Source: an uncultured Porphyromonadaceae bacterium
GTDB lineage: Bacteria > Bacteroidota > Bacteroidia > Bacteroidales > Muribaculaceae
Length of the DNA: 41,239 nt
Direction: 5' to 3'
NCBI GenBank assembly: GCA_900548975.1
Contig: URMS01000022.1
Coordinates: 1 to 41,239 of the forward strand
Position numbers and translations under genes: made by a program. The notes below the pieces were generated by a model. That model ran no database searches. It was given only the letters and a program-made list of their open reading frames with translations, and was not told the DNA's origin. This document shows positions 1-8,535 of the stretch, piece after piece (the stretch's first letter is position 1; each line of letters starts with the position of its first letter).

Positions 1-37
1 TCCATCTCCGACTTTTTGGCCTGGAGTTTAACAGATA

Positions 38-1158
38 TTATGAAACACCCTCTAAATCTTCACCGAAATCCACAAATCCGGCCTTATCGCGCTCCCGGCC
101 GTATTTATCGGGCGCGATGGCGAAATATGAGCCGTCGGAATCTTCGCCGAAGCGGAAATTAGGCAAGTCTGCCCCTTCCTTGTATTCTGTGAGAAAGCGT
201 ATATGAGGTATGGTGACACTCGCGTTACGAGGACCGGCCATGAAGATGCTCACGTCCTTATCCGAGTCGAGAAAGAATACAGGCTGACGTAGATGCTTGA
301 AGTTACTGCTTCGGTCGCGGTCATCCATAAGCGCACCTCCGGCTCCCTTACCAGCCGGCGCAGTGGCGAGCACGCCGGTGAAGGGCGTGAGTATGTAGGC
401 CGGATAATCTTTCATCTTGCCGTAGCAATCCATGAAATGAGCCTTGTAATCATGTTTGAGTTTATACCCCTCCTTCACGAAGAAAGTTCCGGCATACAGA
501 TCCCTTTCAGTGGGCGATATCAGGATATTGCCGTTCATGTCATAAACCGTATTTTTGCCGTCGCCTATGGCTATCCACGCTATTTTTTCGCCTGTGCGCT
601 CCCTGTAGTACCGCTCGGAATAGCGCGTAGGGATATAAAGTATAGGCAGAACATGGTTATATGCCGTCGGGATTATTTCGCGGGGTCTGCCGTCGATGGT
701 CACAACACCGCGCTTCCCATCGCGACACACCTCGTAATATACGCCCCCGCAATCGCCCGTTGGCCTTTGGCCTCGGTCGTCGAACATATAATACACATCA
801 TCATAAGCATTCAGACCGTCGAAATTACAGTCGACCACTTCGCCGAATTGGATTTTCACCAAATGTATTGGATGTTTCGCCGCAGGATCGGCGTCTTTGG
901 CCCATGTGAAGTTAGCTACCGTGATGTAGTCATCCCAGATGAAGCCGTTTTTAAACGGCCCGGGATATTTATACTTGGGGTCAAAGCCTGTCCCTACTAT
1001 TTTTTCCCGTTATCGTCATAGTAGACTATAACAGCCTCGTTGCCTTTCTTCTCCCATTTCATTTTTCTGGCATCGGCATTTCCGCACACAGCTATTGCAA
1101 GCAGGGGTATCAGCAGTTTCAGCACAGTATTGCGGAATTTGCTTTTCATGGTGTTCAT
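38..1158 (-). pseudogene. Secreted WG-repeat-like protein, frameshifted (about 373 codons if joined)
   Basis: The gene reads in two frames. The first runs from ATG at 1158 (alternative Met at 1149) and gives 53 residues with a clear N-terminal signal peptide (KLLIPLLAIAVCGNADA), then stops at TAG 997-999. The second frame is open from about 1008 to a TAA at 38-40. The switch falls on a run of six T (six A on the coding strand) at 1000-1005; one more A would restore a single reading frame. The body has segments of the type 'G-x-V-T-I-D-G-x-x-R-E-I-I-P' and 'Y-D-M-N-G-N-I-L-I-S-P', which resemble WG/KWG beta-hairpin repeats, but I cannot assign a function. An ideal promoter sits about 27 bases upstream, so the 1158 start is well placed. 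A start at 862 would lose the signal peptide. The break could be a real mutation, a sequencing error in the homopolymer, or slippage. Confidence 0.6.
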
Positions 1159-1191
1159 CTTATGCATCATCTATATTCATATATCTTTTCG

Positions 1192-1223
1192 CAAAGATAT
1201 GTATTATTGCTCAGTCCGACAAA
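1192..1223 (-). promoter_or_regulatory. Bacteroidetes-type promoter of the frameshifted secreted-protein gene
   Basis: Read on the minus strand this is TTTG (1223-1220), a 20-base spacer, and TATCTTTG (1199-1192). It matches the Bacteroidetes -33/-7 consensus TTTG / TAnnTTTG with ideal spacing. Transcription would begin near 1185, giving a leader of about 27 bases before the ATG at 1158. Confidence 0.75.
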
Positions 1224-1355
1224 CGTTTATGTAGTGAAAAGTGTTTTGCGGGCAGGCAGATGGTTTGTGTTAATGTATTTTAAGGATTGTGGGCATAAGT
1301 GTGGCTTCGGGGGAGTGGTAGTTTTGCGGTGTGAACCTTAAAACTGATTGAGACT

Positions 1356-1442
1356 ATGGGAATTCTGTTTGTGCTGATGATTGTGCCTTTTGCGCTCTAC
1401 GAGTCGATTGTGGAGGCGCAGGCCGATTCGAAAGAAGAATAA
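1356..1442 (+). CDS. Tiny membrane peptide, 28 residues, unknown function
   Basis: An ATG at 1356 opens 28 codons ending at TAA 1440-1442. The first 15 residues are a hydrophobic, membrane-like segment (FVLMIVPFALY) and the tail is acidic (EAQADSKEE), giving a small single-pass protein with an acidic tail. A -7-like box TAGTTTTG lies at 1319-1326, without a clear -33 partner. The leader carries AACCTTAAAA at 1334-1343, 12 bases before the ATG, a motif that recurs before several other genes here. The downstream SGNH hydrolase starts 75 bases later with its own -7-like box. Short ORFs arise by chance, so the call rests on the motif spacing and the membrane-like composition. Confidence 0.4.
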   Translation: MGILFVLMIVPFALYESIVEAQADSKEE

Positions 1443-1476
1443 TTGCAAAAAAGTGACAGTGCGCAGGTTTTTTGTT

Positions 1477-1484
1477 TAATTTTG
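1477..1484 (+). promoter_or_regulatory. -7-like box upstream of the SGNH hydrolase
   Basis: TAATTTTG matches the TAnnTTTG element and lies 33 bases before the chosen ATG at 1518. No good TTG is seen 19-21 bases upstream, so the site is weaker than the other promoters in this window. Confidence 0.35.
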
Positions 1485-1517
1485 CGGTGCGGCATCGTTT
1501 TTTTGCCGCACCGGATT

Positions 1518-2195
1518 ATGAAAAAAATACTTTTGTTAGTACTTCTGCTGTCGGCCGCTATGTGCTCTGAGGCCCAGCGCCGTTCTGTCGCCATTCTCGG
1601 CGACTCGTATTCTACATTCAAGGGCTTCGTACAGCCCGAAAAGAACCGTATATGGTATAAGGCCGATGCGGATACGGCCAAGACCGATGTCTCGTCGGTG
1701 CGCCAGACCTGGTGGCACCGCTTCGTGACCGAGAACGGTCTCAAGCTCGAGCGGAACAATTCGTTTTCGGGTGCGACCGTATGCAATACCGGCTATAACG
1801 GCAAGGACTACTCCGACCGCTCGTTCGTGGCCAGAATGAAAGATCTCGGGTCGCCCGACATGATACTGATACTTGGAGGTACTAACGATTCGTGGGCGCA
1901 TTCGCCGATCGGGGAGTACAAGTGGGCCGACTGGACGGCTGAAGACCTCTTCGCTTTTCGTCCGGCTATGGCCTACATGCTTGAAACGATGAAGGATTAC
2001 TATCCCGGTACCGAGATATATTTTGTGCTCAATTGCCGCCTGAGCGATGATATCGACGAATCGGTGCACACGGTGTGCGAACGCTATGGCATACCGGTTG
2101 TAGACCTCGTCGATATCGACTGCAAGGCCGGGCATCCCACGCAGAAAGGCATGGGACAGATAGCGGAGCAGGTTAAAAACGCGGTACTGAAGTGA
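1518..2195 (+). CDS. Secreted SGNH/GDSL-type hydrolase
   Basis: 225 residues from the ATG at 1518; the frame is open further upstream, but only this start gives a clean signal peptide (MKKILLLVLLLSAAMCSEAQ). Block I is GDSYS with nucleophile Ser30, block III is GGTNDSW (Gly121, Asn123), and block V is DCKAGHP with His206 as the catalytic base. These are the hallmarks of SGNH esterases, which remove acyl groups from sugars, lipids or cell-wall polymers in the periplasm or at the surface. The stop overlaps the start of the next gene by four bases (GTGA), so it is probably co-expressed with the NlpC/P60 lipoprotein. A role in deacetylating cell-wall or glycan substrates would fit that partner but is only an inference. 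Confidence 0.85.
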   Translation: MKKILLLVLLLSAAMCSEAQRRSVAILGDSYSTFKGFVQPEKNRIWYKADADTAKTDVSSVRQTWWHRFVTENGLKLERNNSFSGATVCNTGYNGKDYSDRSFVARMKDLGSPDMILILGGTNDSWAHSPIGEYKWADWTAEDLFAFRPAMAYMLETMKDYYPGTEIYFVLNCRLSDDIDESVHTVCERYGIPVVDLVDIDCKAGHPTQKGMGQIAEQVKNAVLK

Positions 2196-2824
2196 GGACG
2201 GCCTTGCGCATATGTGGCGCCGCTGTGCTCGCAGCCATGGCTCTTCTGTCGACATCGTGCGGCAGCAAGAAGAAAGCCGTGCGCGAATATGAAGCCGACG
2301 GGCTGTACCCTGTGGAACGGACCGGGAAGCCCGCGAAGAAGCAGTCGAAGAAAGGTTCTGAGGGTATGCGCGGACGTATTGTCGAGGCTGCCCGCGGATG
2401 GGTCGGAGTGCCTTACCGCTACGGCGGCGAGTCGCGCGACGGTGTGGACTGCTCGGGAATGGTGATGTGCGTGTACCGCGATGTGGCCGGCATAAAGTTG
2501 CCGCGCAATTCGGCCAAGCAGGGCGAGTACTGCACTTCGATAAAAAGGTCGGAGCTGCAGCCCGGCGACCTGGTGTTTTTTGCTCCGCGCAAGGGTAAAA
2601 GCATCAATCATGTAGGCATATATGTAGGAAACGGCTGTTTCGTGCACGCCTCGACTTCGCGCGGAGTGATAGTGAGCGATCTCGATCAGGAATATTACGC
2701 GCGCACCTACCATTCGTCGGGCCGTGTTGACGGTATGGGTGAAATGCCGGAGGAGCAGGAGGTTAAAGGTCGGGAGCCACACTATGAGGTAGTAGACCGT
2801 CTGCCGGGCTCCGGACAAAAATAG
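2192..2824 (+). CDS. NlpC/P60-family cell-wall peptidase lipoprotein
   Basis: 210 residues from a GTG start that overlaps the preceding TGA (GTGA). A lipoprotein signal ends in the lipobox LSTSC with Cys23 as the lipidated residue. A basic linker (residues 26-55) leads to an NlpC/P60 domain at about 60-180. Catalytic Cys87 lies in DGVDCSGM, His140 in INHVGIYVG and His152 in FVHAS, in the normal C-H-H order. The family cleaves peptide bonds in peptidoglycan stems, usually gamma-D-Glu to diamino acid. The expected site is the periplasmic face of the outer or inner membrane. The tail after residue 185 is charged and looks disordered. The translational overlap suggests joint action or joint expression with the SGNH hydrolase. 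Confidence 0.9.
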   Translation: MRTALRICGAAVLAAMALLSTSCGSKKKAVREYEADGLYPVERTGKPAKKQSKKGSEGMRGRIVEAARGWVGVPYRYGGESRDGVDCSGMVMCVYRDVAGIKLPRNSAKQGEYCTSIKRSELQPGDLVFFAPRKGKSINHVGIYVGNGCFVHASTSRGVIVSDLDQEYYARTYHSSGRVDGMGEMPEEQEVKGREPHYEVVDRLPGSGQK

Positions 2825-2850
2825 CCCGGCTGCAGGGTAGCGGCCGGGCT
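2823..2850. terminator. Hairpin between convergent NlpC/P60 and clpC genes
   Basis: AGCCCGGC (2823-2830) pairs perfectly with GCCGGGCT (2843-2850) around a 12-base loop. It sits directly at the stop of the plus-strand gene and 23 bases from the stop of clpC on the other strand. No T tract follows on either strand, so it is a possible bidirectional terminator or 3'-end stabiliser. Confidence 0.45.
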
Positions 2851-2872
2851 GAGAACAGGGTGGGGAAGTATA

Positions 2873-5443
2873 TTATTCTATTACGGGCTGTGATGTTGTG
2901 TCGATGACGTGAGCGACGATTTTCTGGTCGTCGGGGTTGAAATCGACAATAATTTCATCGCCTTCGCCGACCTTACCCGAGAGAAGAAGCTCTGCGAGCT
3001 CGTCTTCGAGGTATTTCTGAATGGCTCTTTTGAGAGGACGGGCTCCGAACTGCACGTCGCAGCCTTTCGAGGCTATGAAGTTCTTGGCTTCGTCGCTGAT
3101 GGTGATGGAATATCCCATTGCGCCGAGGCGTTTGAAGAATCCGGCAAGTTCGATGTCGATGATCTTGAAGATGGCATCGCGGTCGAGGGTGTCGAATATT
3201 ATAACATCGTCGATACGGTTGAGGAACTCGGGCGCGAATGCCTTGTTGAGGGCTTTCGAGAGCACGCTGTGCGAGTATTCGCGGTCGACTTCGCGGGTGT
3301 TGAAGCCGACACCGCTGCCGAAGTCCTTGAGCTGGCGTGTGCCGATGTTCGACGTCATGATGAGAATGGTGTTTTTGAAGTCGATGCGGCGGCCGAGGCT
3401 GTCGGTGAGGCGTCCTTCGTCCATGACCTGAAGAAGGAGATTGAACACGTCGGGGTGCGCTTTCTCGATTTCGTCGAGAAGCACGATGGAGTAGGGGTGG
3501 CGGCGTACGCGCTCGGTGAGCTGTCCGCCTTCCTCATAGCCCACGTATCCCGGAGGCGCACCGATGAGGCGCGAGACGCTGAATTTCTCCATATATTCGC
3601 TCATGTCGATGCGGATGAGGGTATCGGCGGAGTCGAAGAGATATTCTGCGAGTTTCTTGGCCAGAAGGGTCTTGCCGACACCGGTCGGGCCGAGGAACAT
3701 GAATGTGCCTATGGGCTTGTTGGGGTCTTTGAGCCCGAGACGGTTGCGCTGGATGGCCTTGACAATTTTGGCGATGGCGTTGTCCTGACCGATTACAGAG
3801 CCCTGCAGTGAGGGTCCCATCTCGAGCAGGCGTTTGCCTTCGGCCTGGGCTATGCGCTGCACCGGCACGCCTGTCATCATGGCCACGACTTCGGCCACGC
3901 GGTCGGCATCGACAGTCTCGCGGTTTGCCTCCATGTCTTTTTCCCAACGGGCGCGGGCTTCGTCGAGTTCGCGGCTTATGCGGGCTGCTTCGTCGCGCAG
4001 GCGTGTGGCCTGGGCGAAGTCGTGGCGCTGAGCGGCTGCGACCTTGTCGGCGGTGGTGGTCTGTAGCTTAGCCTCGAGTTCCTCTATTTCGGTGGGTACC
4101 TCTATGTGGCTGATGCGTGTGCGCGAGCCGGCCTCGTCGAGCGCGTCGATAGCCTTGTCGGGGAAGTTGCGGTCGGAAATATAGCGGTCGGTGAGCTTCA
4201 CGCAGGCTTCGAGCGCCTTGGGGGTGTATGTGACGCCGTGGTGGGCTTCGTATTTCGGCTTGATATTGTTGAGGATAACGAGAGTCTCTTCGGGCGAGGT
4301 GGGTTCTACCATCACTTTCTGGAAGCGGCGTTCGAGCGCGCCGTCCTTTTCGATGTTTACGCGGTACTCGTCGAGGGTGGTGGCGCCGATGCACTGTATC
4401 TCGCCGCGCGCCAGTGCGGGCTTGAGCAGATTGGCGGCATCCATGGAGCCTTGGGCGTTGCCGGCGCCGACGATAGTGTGGATTTCGTCGATGAAGAGGA
4501 TTACGTCGCGGTTTTTGGTGAGTTCGTTGAGGATGGCTTTGATGCGCTCCTCGAATTCACCGCGATACTTTGTGCCCGCCACGAGCGAGGCCATGTCGAG
4601 CGAAATGACTCGTTTGTCGAAAAGGATGCGCGATACCTTGCGCTGCACTATGCGCAGAGCGAGCCCTTCGACAATGGCGCTTTTGCCGACGCCGGGCTCG
4701 CCGATAAGAACAGGGTTGTTCTTTTTGCGGCGGCTGAGAATCTGGGCGAGGCGCTCGATCTCGGTTTCGCGGCCTACGACGGGGTCGAGCCGGCCGTCCT
4801 CGGCGGCGCGGGTCATGTCGTTGCCGAATTTATCGAGCATCGGCGTGTCGCCGCGTGAGCTGCGGTGGCCTTTCGCACCCGCGGCGGCGCGGGGGGCGTC
4901 GGCGTCGGGCTGCGGACGCTCGGGGCGCTCGCCTTCGGGGGCTGTGTCACCGCTGTCGTCGCCGGCAGCCGCGAGATCGGCAACCTCTTCGGGACGCGCG
5001 TCGGCAAGGGCCTGACGACGGAGGGAGTCGTAGTCGATGCCGGCGTTGAAATAGGGGGCTATCACGCTCATTGAGCGCACATCCTTGTTGTGGAACAGCG
5101 ACAGGAGCAGGTGCTCGACGTCGACCAGAGGCGCTTTGAGATATCGGGCCTCGATGATGGCGAGCTTTACGATGAGGGTGATAATGCGGTTGTAGTAGTC
5201 GGCGCCTTTGCCGTCGTCGGCACCGGGCTCATAGAGCGCGAGGTCGAGAGCGGAGCGGAGGTCGCCGAGCTTGTCGGCGCCCACAAGGCGTTCCATCAGT
5301 TCGGCCGACCGGGTGCCCGGAGCGCTGAGCTCGAGCAGCAGATGTGCCGGCATGATGGTGGCATTGTTGTGGTTGGTACACTGTTGGTGCAGGCGGTCGA
5401 TGAGCGCCAGAGCGTTTTCGGTGTATTTCTGGTTATTTTCCAT
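2873..5443 (-). CDS. clpC: ATP-dependent Clp protease ATPase subunit (ClpC/ClpA type)
   Basis: 856 residues from the ATG at 5443. An upstream in-frame start at 5617 is rejected because it would precede the promoter at 5493-5524. The N domain covers about 1-145, followed by an Ala/Pro/Asp-rich linker (about 155-200). AAA-1 has Walker A GEPGVGKS (248-255) and Walker B around LFIDE (317-321). A UVR-like coiled segment lies at about 458-500. AAA-2 has Walker A GPTGVGKT (586-593). The VGF tripeptide at 713-715 is the loop that docks ClpP, so this is a ClpP partner rather than the disaggregase ClpB. It unfolds proteins and feeds them to ClpP in the cytoplasm. The UVR segment favours ClpC over ClpA. 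It is divergent from prfA with back-to-back promoters; clpP is not in this window. Confidence 0.93.
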   Translation of the reverse strand: MENNQKYTENALALIDRLHQQCTNHNNATIMPAHLLLELSAPGTRSAELMERLVGADKLGDLRSALDLALYEPGADDGKGADYYNRIITLIVKLAIIEARYLKAPLVDVEHLLLSLFHNKDVRSMSVIAPYFNAGIDYDSLRRQALADARPEEVADLAAAGDDSGDTAPEGERPERPQPDADAPRAAAGAKGHRSSRGDTPMLDKFGNDMTRAAEDGRLDPVVGRETEIERLAQILSRRKKNNPVLIGEPGVGKSAIVEGLALRIVQRKVSRILFDKRVISLDMASLVAGTKYRGEFEERIKAILNELTKNRDVILFIDEIHTIVGAGNAQGSMDAANLLKPALARGEIQCIGATTLDEYRVNIEKDGALERRFQKVMVEPTSPEETLVILNNIKPKYEAHHGVTYTPKALEACVKLTDRYISDRNFPDKAIDALDEAGSRTRISHIEVPTEIEELEAKLQTTTADKVAAAQRHDFAQATRLRDEAARISRELDEARARWEKDMEANRETVDADRVAEVVAMMTGVPVQRIAQAEGKRLLEMGPSLQGSVIGQDNAIAKIVKAIQRNRLGLKDPNKPIGTFMFLGPTGVGKTLLAKKLAEYLFDSADTLIRIDMSEYMEKFSVSRLIGAPPGYVGYEEGGQLTERVRRHPYSIVLLDEIEKAHPDVFNLLLQVMDEGRLTDSLGRRIDFKNTILIMTSNIGTRQLKDFGSGVGFNTREVDREYSHSVLSKALNKAFAPEFLNRIDDVIIFDTLDRDAIFKIIDIELAGFFKRLGAMGYSITISDEAKNFIASKGCDVQFGARPLKRAIQKYLEDELAELLLSGKVGEGDEIIVDFNPDDQKIVAHVIDTTSQPVIE

Positions 5444-5492
5444 AATCTGATAATCTGGAGAGATAGGGGCAATAATCGTGCCAAATATTATA

Positions 5493-5524
5493 CAAAGATA
5501 CAGAAAAATGCGGAAACGGGCAAA
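5493..5524 (-). promoter_or_regulatory. Promoter of clpC
   Basis: On the minus strand: TTTG (5524-5521), a 20-base spacer, TATCTTTG (5500-5493). This is a near-perfect Bacteroidetes -33/-7 promoter. The predicted start near 5486 leaves a leader of about 43 bases and supports the clpC start at 5443. Confidence 0.8.
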
Positions 5525-5548
5525 TTTTTTGCCTGTCAGGGCGCCGGG

Positions 5549-5579
5549 TTGCCGGTTTGGCAGAAAATGAGTAATTTCG
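5549..5579 (+). promoter_or_regulatory. Promoter of prfA
   Basis: TTG (5549-5551), a 20-base spacer, TAATTTCG (5572-5579). It matches the -33/-7 pattern except for C in place of the third T of the final TTTG. The predicted start near 5586 leaves about 35 bases before the prfA ATG. It lies back-to-back with the clpC promoter, 25 bases apart. Confidence 0.6.
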
Positions 5580-5620
5580 CAGCATAAAATAAACGAAAAT
5601 ACAGCCTCAAAATACAAAAT

Positions 5621-6730
5621 ATGGCAGATTTATCTTTGCTAGAGCGTCTCGACGGCATCGAAAGCCGTTTCGAGGAAGTATCGACACTTATCACCGATCC
5701 GGCAGTGATTGCCGATATGAAGCGCTATGTGCGTCTCTCCAAGGAATATAAGGACCTGGAAAAACTGACGGCCGTCACCCGCCGCTACCGCGGCCTTATA
5801 GACGATATCGAAGAGGCTAAGGCCATCCTTGCCGCCGAAAGCGACGCCGACATGCGCCAGATGGCCAAGGAACAGCTCGACGAGGCTGCCGAAGCGCTGC
5901 CTGCGCTTGAGGAGGAGATAAAATTACTTCTGATACCCGCCGACCCCGAGGACTCCAAAAACGCCATTCTCGAAATACGGGGCGGAACCGGCGGAGACGA
6001 AGCCGCGATATTCGCCGGCGACCTCTGCAAGATGTATATCAAATACTGCGAAAGCCGCGGCTGGAATGTGGCCATCACCTCGGCAAGCGAAGGTGCAGCC
6101 GGAGGCTATAAGGAAGTGGTGCTGTCGGTGACCGGCGACGGGGTATACGGCATTCTTAAATACGAGAGCGGCGTGCACCGTGTGCAGCGTGTGCCCGCTA
6201 CGGAGACTCAGGGCCGTGTGCACACTTCGGCCGCCACTGTGGCCGTGCTGCCCGAGGCAGAGCCTTTCGATGTGGAAATCAACGAAGGCGAGATAAAATG
6301 GGATACCTTCCGATCCGGCGGTGCCGGCGGCCAGAATGTGAACAAGGTAGAATCGGGCGTGCGACTGCGGTATATGTGGAAGAACCCCAATACGGGCGTG
6401 AGCGAGGAAATACTGATAGAATGTACCGAGACACGCGACCAGCCCAAGAACAAGGAGCGCGCGCTGAGCCGCCTGCGTACTTTCATATATGATAAGGAGC
6501 ACCAGAAATACGTGGACGATATAGCGTCGCGACGCAAAACCATGGTGAGCACCGGCGACCGCTCGGCCAAGATACGCACCTACAACTATCCGCAGGGACG
6601 CATTACCGACCACCGCATCAACTACACGGTGTACAATCTGCAGGCATTTGTCGACGGCGACATTCAGGATCTTATCGACCATCTGATAATAGCTGAAAAC
6701 GCCGAGAAGCTAAAAGCAGCCGAGCTCTAA
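5621..6730 (+). CDS. prfA: Peptide chain release factor 1
   Basis: 369 residues, the usual RF1 length (about 360). The PAT tripeptide that reads UAA/UAG stop codons is in 'QRVPATETQGRVHTS', and the catalytic GGQ (Gly236-Gly237-Gln238) lies in SGGAGGQNVNKVES, which drives release of the finished peptide from tRNA on the ribosome. The N-terminal helical domain (about 1-110) is followed by the domain 2/4 core and domain 3. The PAT rather than SPF motif separates it from RF2. It starts at ATG 5621, 41 bases after the -7 box. The next gene lies 94 bases downstream behind inverted repeats. No prmC is adjacent. Confidence 0.96.
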   Translation: MADLSLLERLDGIESRFEEVSTLITDPAVIADMKRYVRLSKEYKDLEKLTAVTRRYRGLIDDIEEAKAILAAESDADMRQMAKEQLDEAAEALPALEEEIKLLLIPADPEDSKNAILEIRGGTGGDEAAIFAGDLCKMYIKYCESRGWNVAITSASEGAAGGYKEVVLSVTGDGVYGILKYESGVHRVQRVPATETQGRVHTSAATVAVLPEAEPFDVEINEGEIKWDTFRSGGAGGQNVNKVESGVRLRYMWKNPNTGVSEEILIECTETRDQPKNKERALSRLRTFIYDKEHQKYVDDIASRRKTMVSTGDRSAKIRTYNYPQGRITDHRINYTVYNLQAFVDGDIQDLIDHLIIAENAEKLKAAEL

Positions 6731-6736
6731 TAAATA

Positions 6737-6803
6737 TTCAACTTTCGCAAGCTCAAGTTGAAGTTAATAAAGTGACTTTCACAGTGAGCAAGTTGAAAAC
6801 TTG
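6737..6803 (+). repeat. Two small inverted repeats sharing CAAGTTGAA
   Basis: TTCAACTT (6737-6744) pairs with AAGTTGAA (6755-6762). A second hairpin, CAAGTT-GAA-AACTTG (6789-6803), repeats the CAAGTTGAA word. They fill the prfA to DUF4153 gap and could end prfA transcription, attenuate the next gene, or be copies of a genome-wide intergenic repeat. There is no T tract. Confidence 0.4.
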
Positions 6804-6824
6804 AGAAACTTAAAAATATATACT

Positions 6825-8516
6825 ATGGCAACTCTCCGAAATCTTTTCTCTCCCGATGCCGCAAGACGTCGTCTTGTGACGGTGGTACGCCGATTCCCGT
6901 TCCCGCTGGCATATATCAGCCTCTTCGCGGTGTGGATGATGGCCGATGCGAACAATTGCTTCGACGGCGCTCATGTGCTGCGCAACTCGATGTCGTGGGC
7001 GCTCTTCGAGGGTTTTCTGCTTTCTCTGGTGGTGAACCTGTGGTGTGAGTTCTCGGGCAAGATTCGGGCTGTGCGTCCGCTGCAGCTGTGCGTTCTTGCT
7101 CTTGTAGCAGTGGATTTCGCGGCAATGTGTTTCAGGGGAAGCATGCCGGTCAACGCCGAAGTCCTCGGCCGCACGGCTTTGGTTTCGGCTCTTGTGGCCG
7201 GAATTCTTTTCCTGCCTATTGTGAAGCGATACTGCCGACGCGAACTGTGGATATACACCATATCACAGCTGTTTGCGCTCGCTATGGCAGTGGTCGTGGG
7301 AGTGGTGATACTGATAGCGCTCTGCATAATAATGGCAACACTCAACGCGCTTTTCCACCTCTCCTGTATCGACTTTATGGAGACGATGATGTGGCTGCTC
7401 GCATTCTGGCTGCCGTGTGTATACTATATGTCGAGCATACCGCGCCGCAGGAATCTGGATGTGGGGCTGACAAAGACTGTCGTCGGCGCCTTCTGCAAGA
7501 ATGTGCTGCTGCCTATTGTGGTGGTCTACGGGCTGATACTGTATGTATATGCGCTCAAGATACTGGTGACCTGGACTCTGCCCGACGCTTCGGTGACTAT
7601 GATGGTGACCGGGCTGATGATTGCGACGCTTGTGGCTCTTTACGGGCTTGAGCGCTATTCTTTCGGCGGCGACAATCCGGTAGTGGCTGTCCGAATCGGT
7701 AGTCTTGCACGCAGAATATTGCCTATGGCTCTGCTTCCGCTTGTGGTGCTGATGAGCGTGGGGCTTGTGTACAGAATAGGGGAGTATGGCATCACGACCT
7801 CGCGTCTCTATGTGGCGGCTTTCAATATATGGGCTTATGCGACATTGCTGTATCTGATATTCCGAAAGCGTGCCAATCTCAATCTTATAGCGGTGTCGTT
7901 TACGGTGGTTTTCGCAATGGTCTCGATAATACCCGGACTGAATTTCACTGTGATAGCCCAGCGCGTGGTGCGCGGTGAGGTCCGCAAGGCTCTTGTGACA
8001 CAGGGAGTGAAGGCCTTCCCTATCGGCGAAGACAATCTCAAAGAGATATTGGCCGATATGGATTATAAGGATGCAGAAAATCTGGTCTCCAAGATAGAAT
8101 ACCTCGACGACTGGGAAGATCATTCGCAGATTTCCGACATGATAAAGAGCGACAGCCATCTTTTTAGTTACGATCTATTGCCCGATACCGCTCTGGAAGT
8201 GACTTGTCCTGTCAGGCTGACTGCGAAGACCCCCGTAGCCATACCTGAAGGCTACACAAAAGTAGATAAGATCTATGGCGTTGTCGAAGATTCTTGGCAA
8301 AATGACAATGGCTCCATAAGCTGCGACTTTGAGAACTACACTCTCAACATCAACCCAGACTCCCTGAAGTCTGCCAGGGTACATCGCACGCCGCTCGCTG
8401 TGAAAGGCATTGATGCCGACGGTCAGGAAGCTGCTATAGTTATCACTGAATTGTCGATGGATGAGCGGCCGCGGATTAATATATCCTTTATAGAATGTTA
8501 TATATTCACACGATAA
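6825..8516 (+). CDS. DUF4153 multi-pass membrane protein
   Basis: 563 residues from ATG 6825; an in-frame TTG at 6801 lies inside the upstream hairpin and is less likely. Residues 1-390 form roughly ten hydrophobic helices, and the stretch around 'PRRRNLDVGLTKTVVGAFCK' followed by 'LPIVVVYGLILYVYALKI' is typical of DUF4153 proteins of Bacteroidetes. About 170 residues after the last helix form a soluble, probably periplasmic, mixed alpha/beta domain. The biochemical role of the family is not established. pyrF starts 19 bases after the stop, so the two are probably co-transcribed, although no functional link is apparent. Confidence 0.8.
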   Translation: MATLRNLFSPDAARRRLVTVVRRFPFPLAYISLFAVWMMADANNCFDGAHVLRNSMSWALFEGFLLSLVVNLWCEFSGKIRAVRPLQLCVLALVAVDFAAMCFRGSMPVNAEVLGRTALVSALVAGILFLPIVKRYCRRELWIYTISQLFALAMAVVVGVVILIALCIIMATLNALFHLSCIDFMETMMWLLAFWLPCVYYMSSIPRRRNLDVGLTKTVVGAFCKNVLLPIVVVYGLILYVYALKILVTWTLPDASVTMMVTGLMIATLVALYGLERYSFGGDNPVVAVRIGSLARRILPMALLPLVVLMSVGLVYRIGEYGITTSRLYVAAFNIWAYATLLYLIFRKRANLNLIAVSFTVVFAMVSIIPGLNFTVIAQRVVRGEVRKALVTQGVKAFPIGEDNLKEILADMDYKDAENLVSKIEYLDDWEDHSQISDMIKSDSHLFSYDLLPDTALEVTCPVRLTAKTPVAIPEGYTKVDKIYGVVEDSWQNDNGSISCDFENYTLNINPDSLKSARVHRTPLAVKGIDADGQEAAIVITELSMDERPRINISFIECYIFTR

Positions 8517-8535
8517 CAAACAAGCGATACACGAT

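Noticed and set aside
1000..1005. Programmed -1 frameshift in the secreted-protein gene
   Set aside because: The A6 run is not a standard X-XXY-YYZ heptamer in this frame and no downstream stimulator was evident, so mutation or sequencing error is favoured.
293..1021. A 242-codon plus-strand frame opposite the frameshifted gene
   Set aside because: The minus strand has an ideal promoter and signal peptide, while this frame has neither and no recognisable domain.
4106..5015. Long plus-strand open frames of 250-274 codons opposite clpC
   Set aside because: They are mirror frames of a well-supported AAA+ protein and show no motifs of their own.
5444..5617. N-terminal extension of clpC to 5617
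   Set aside because: It would run through both promoters, and the ClpC N domain begins normally at 5443.
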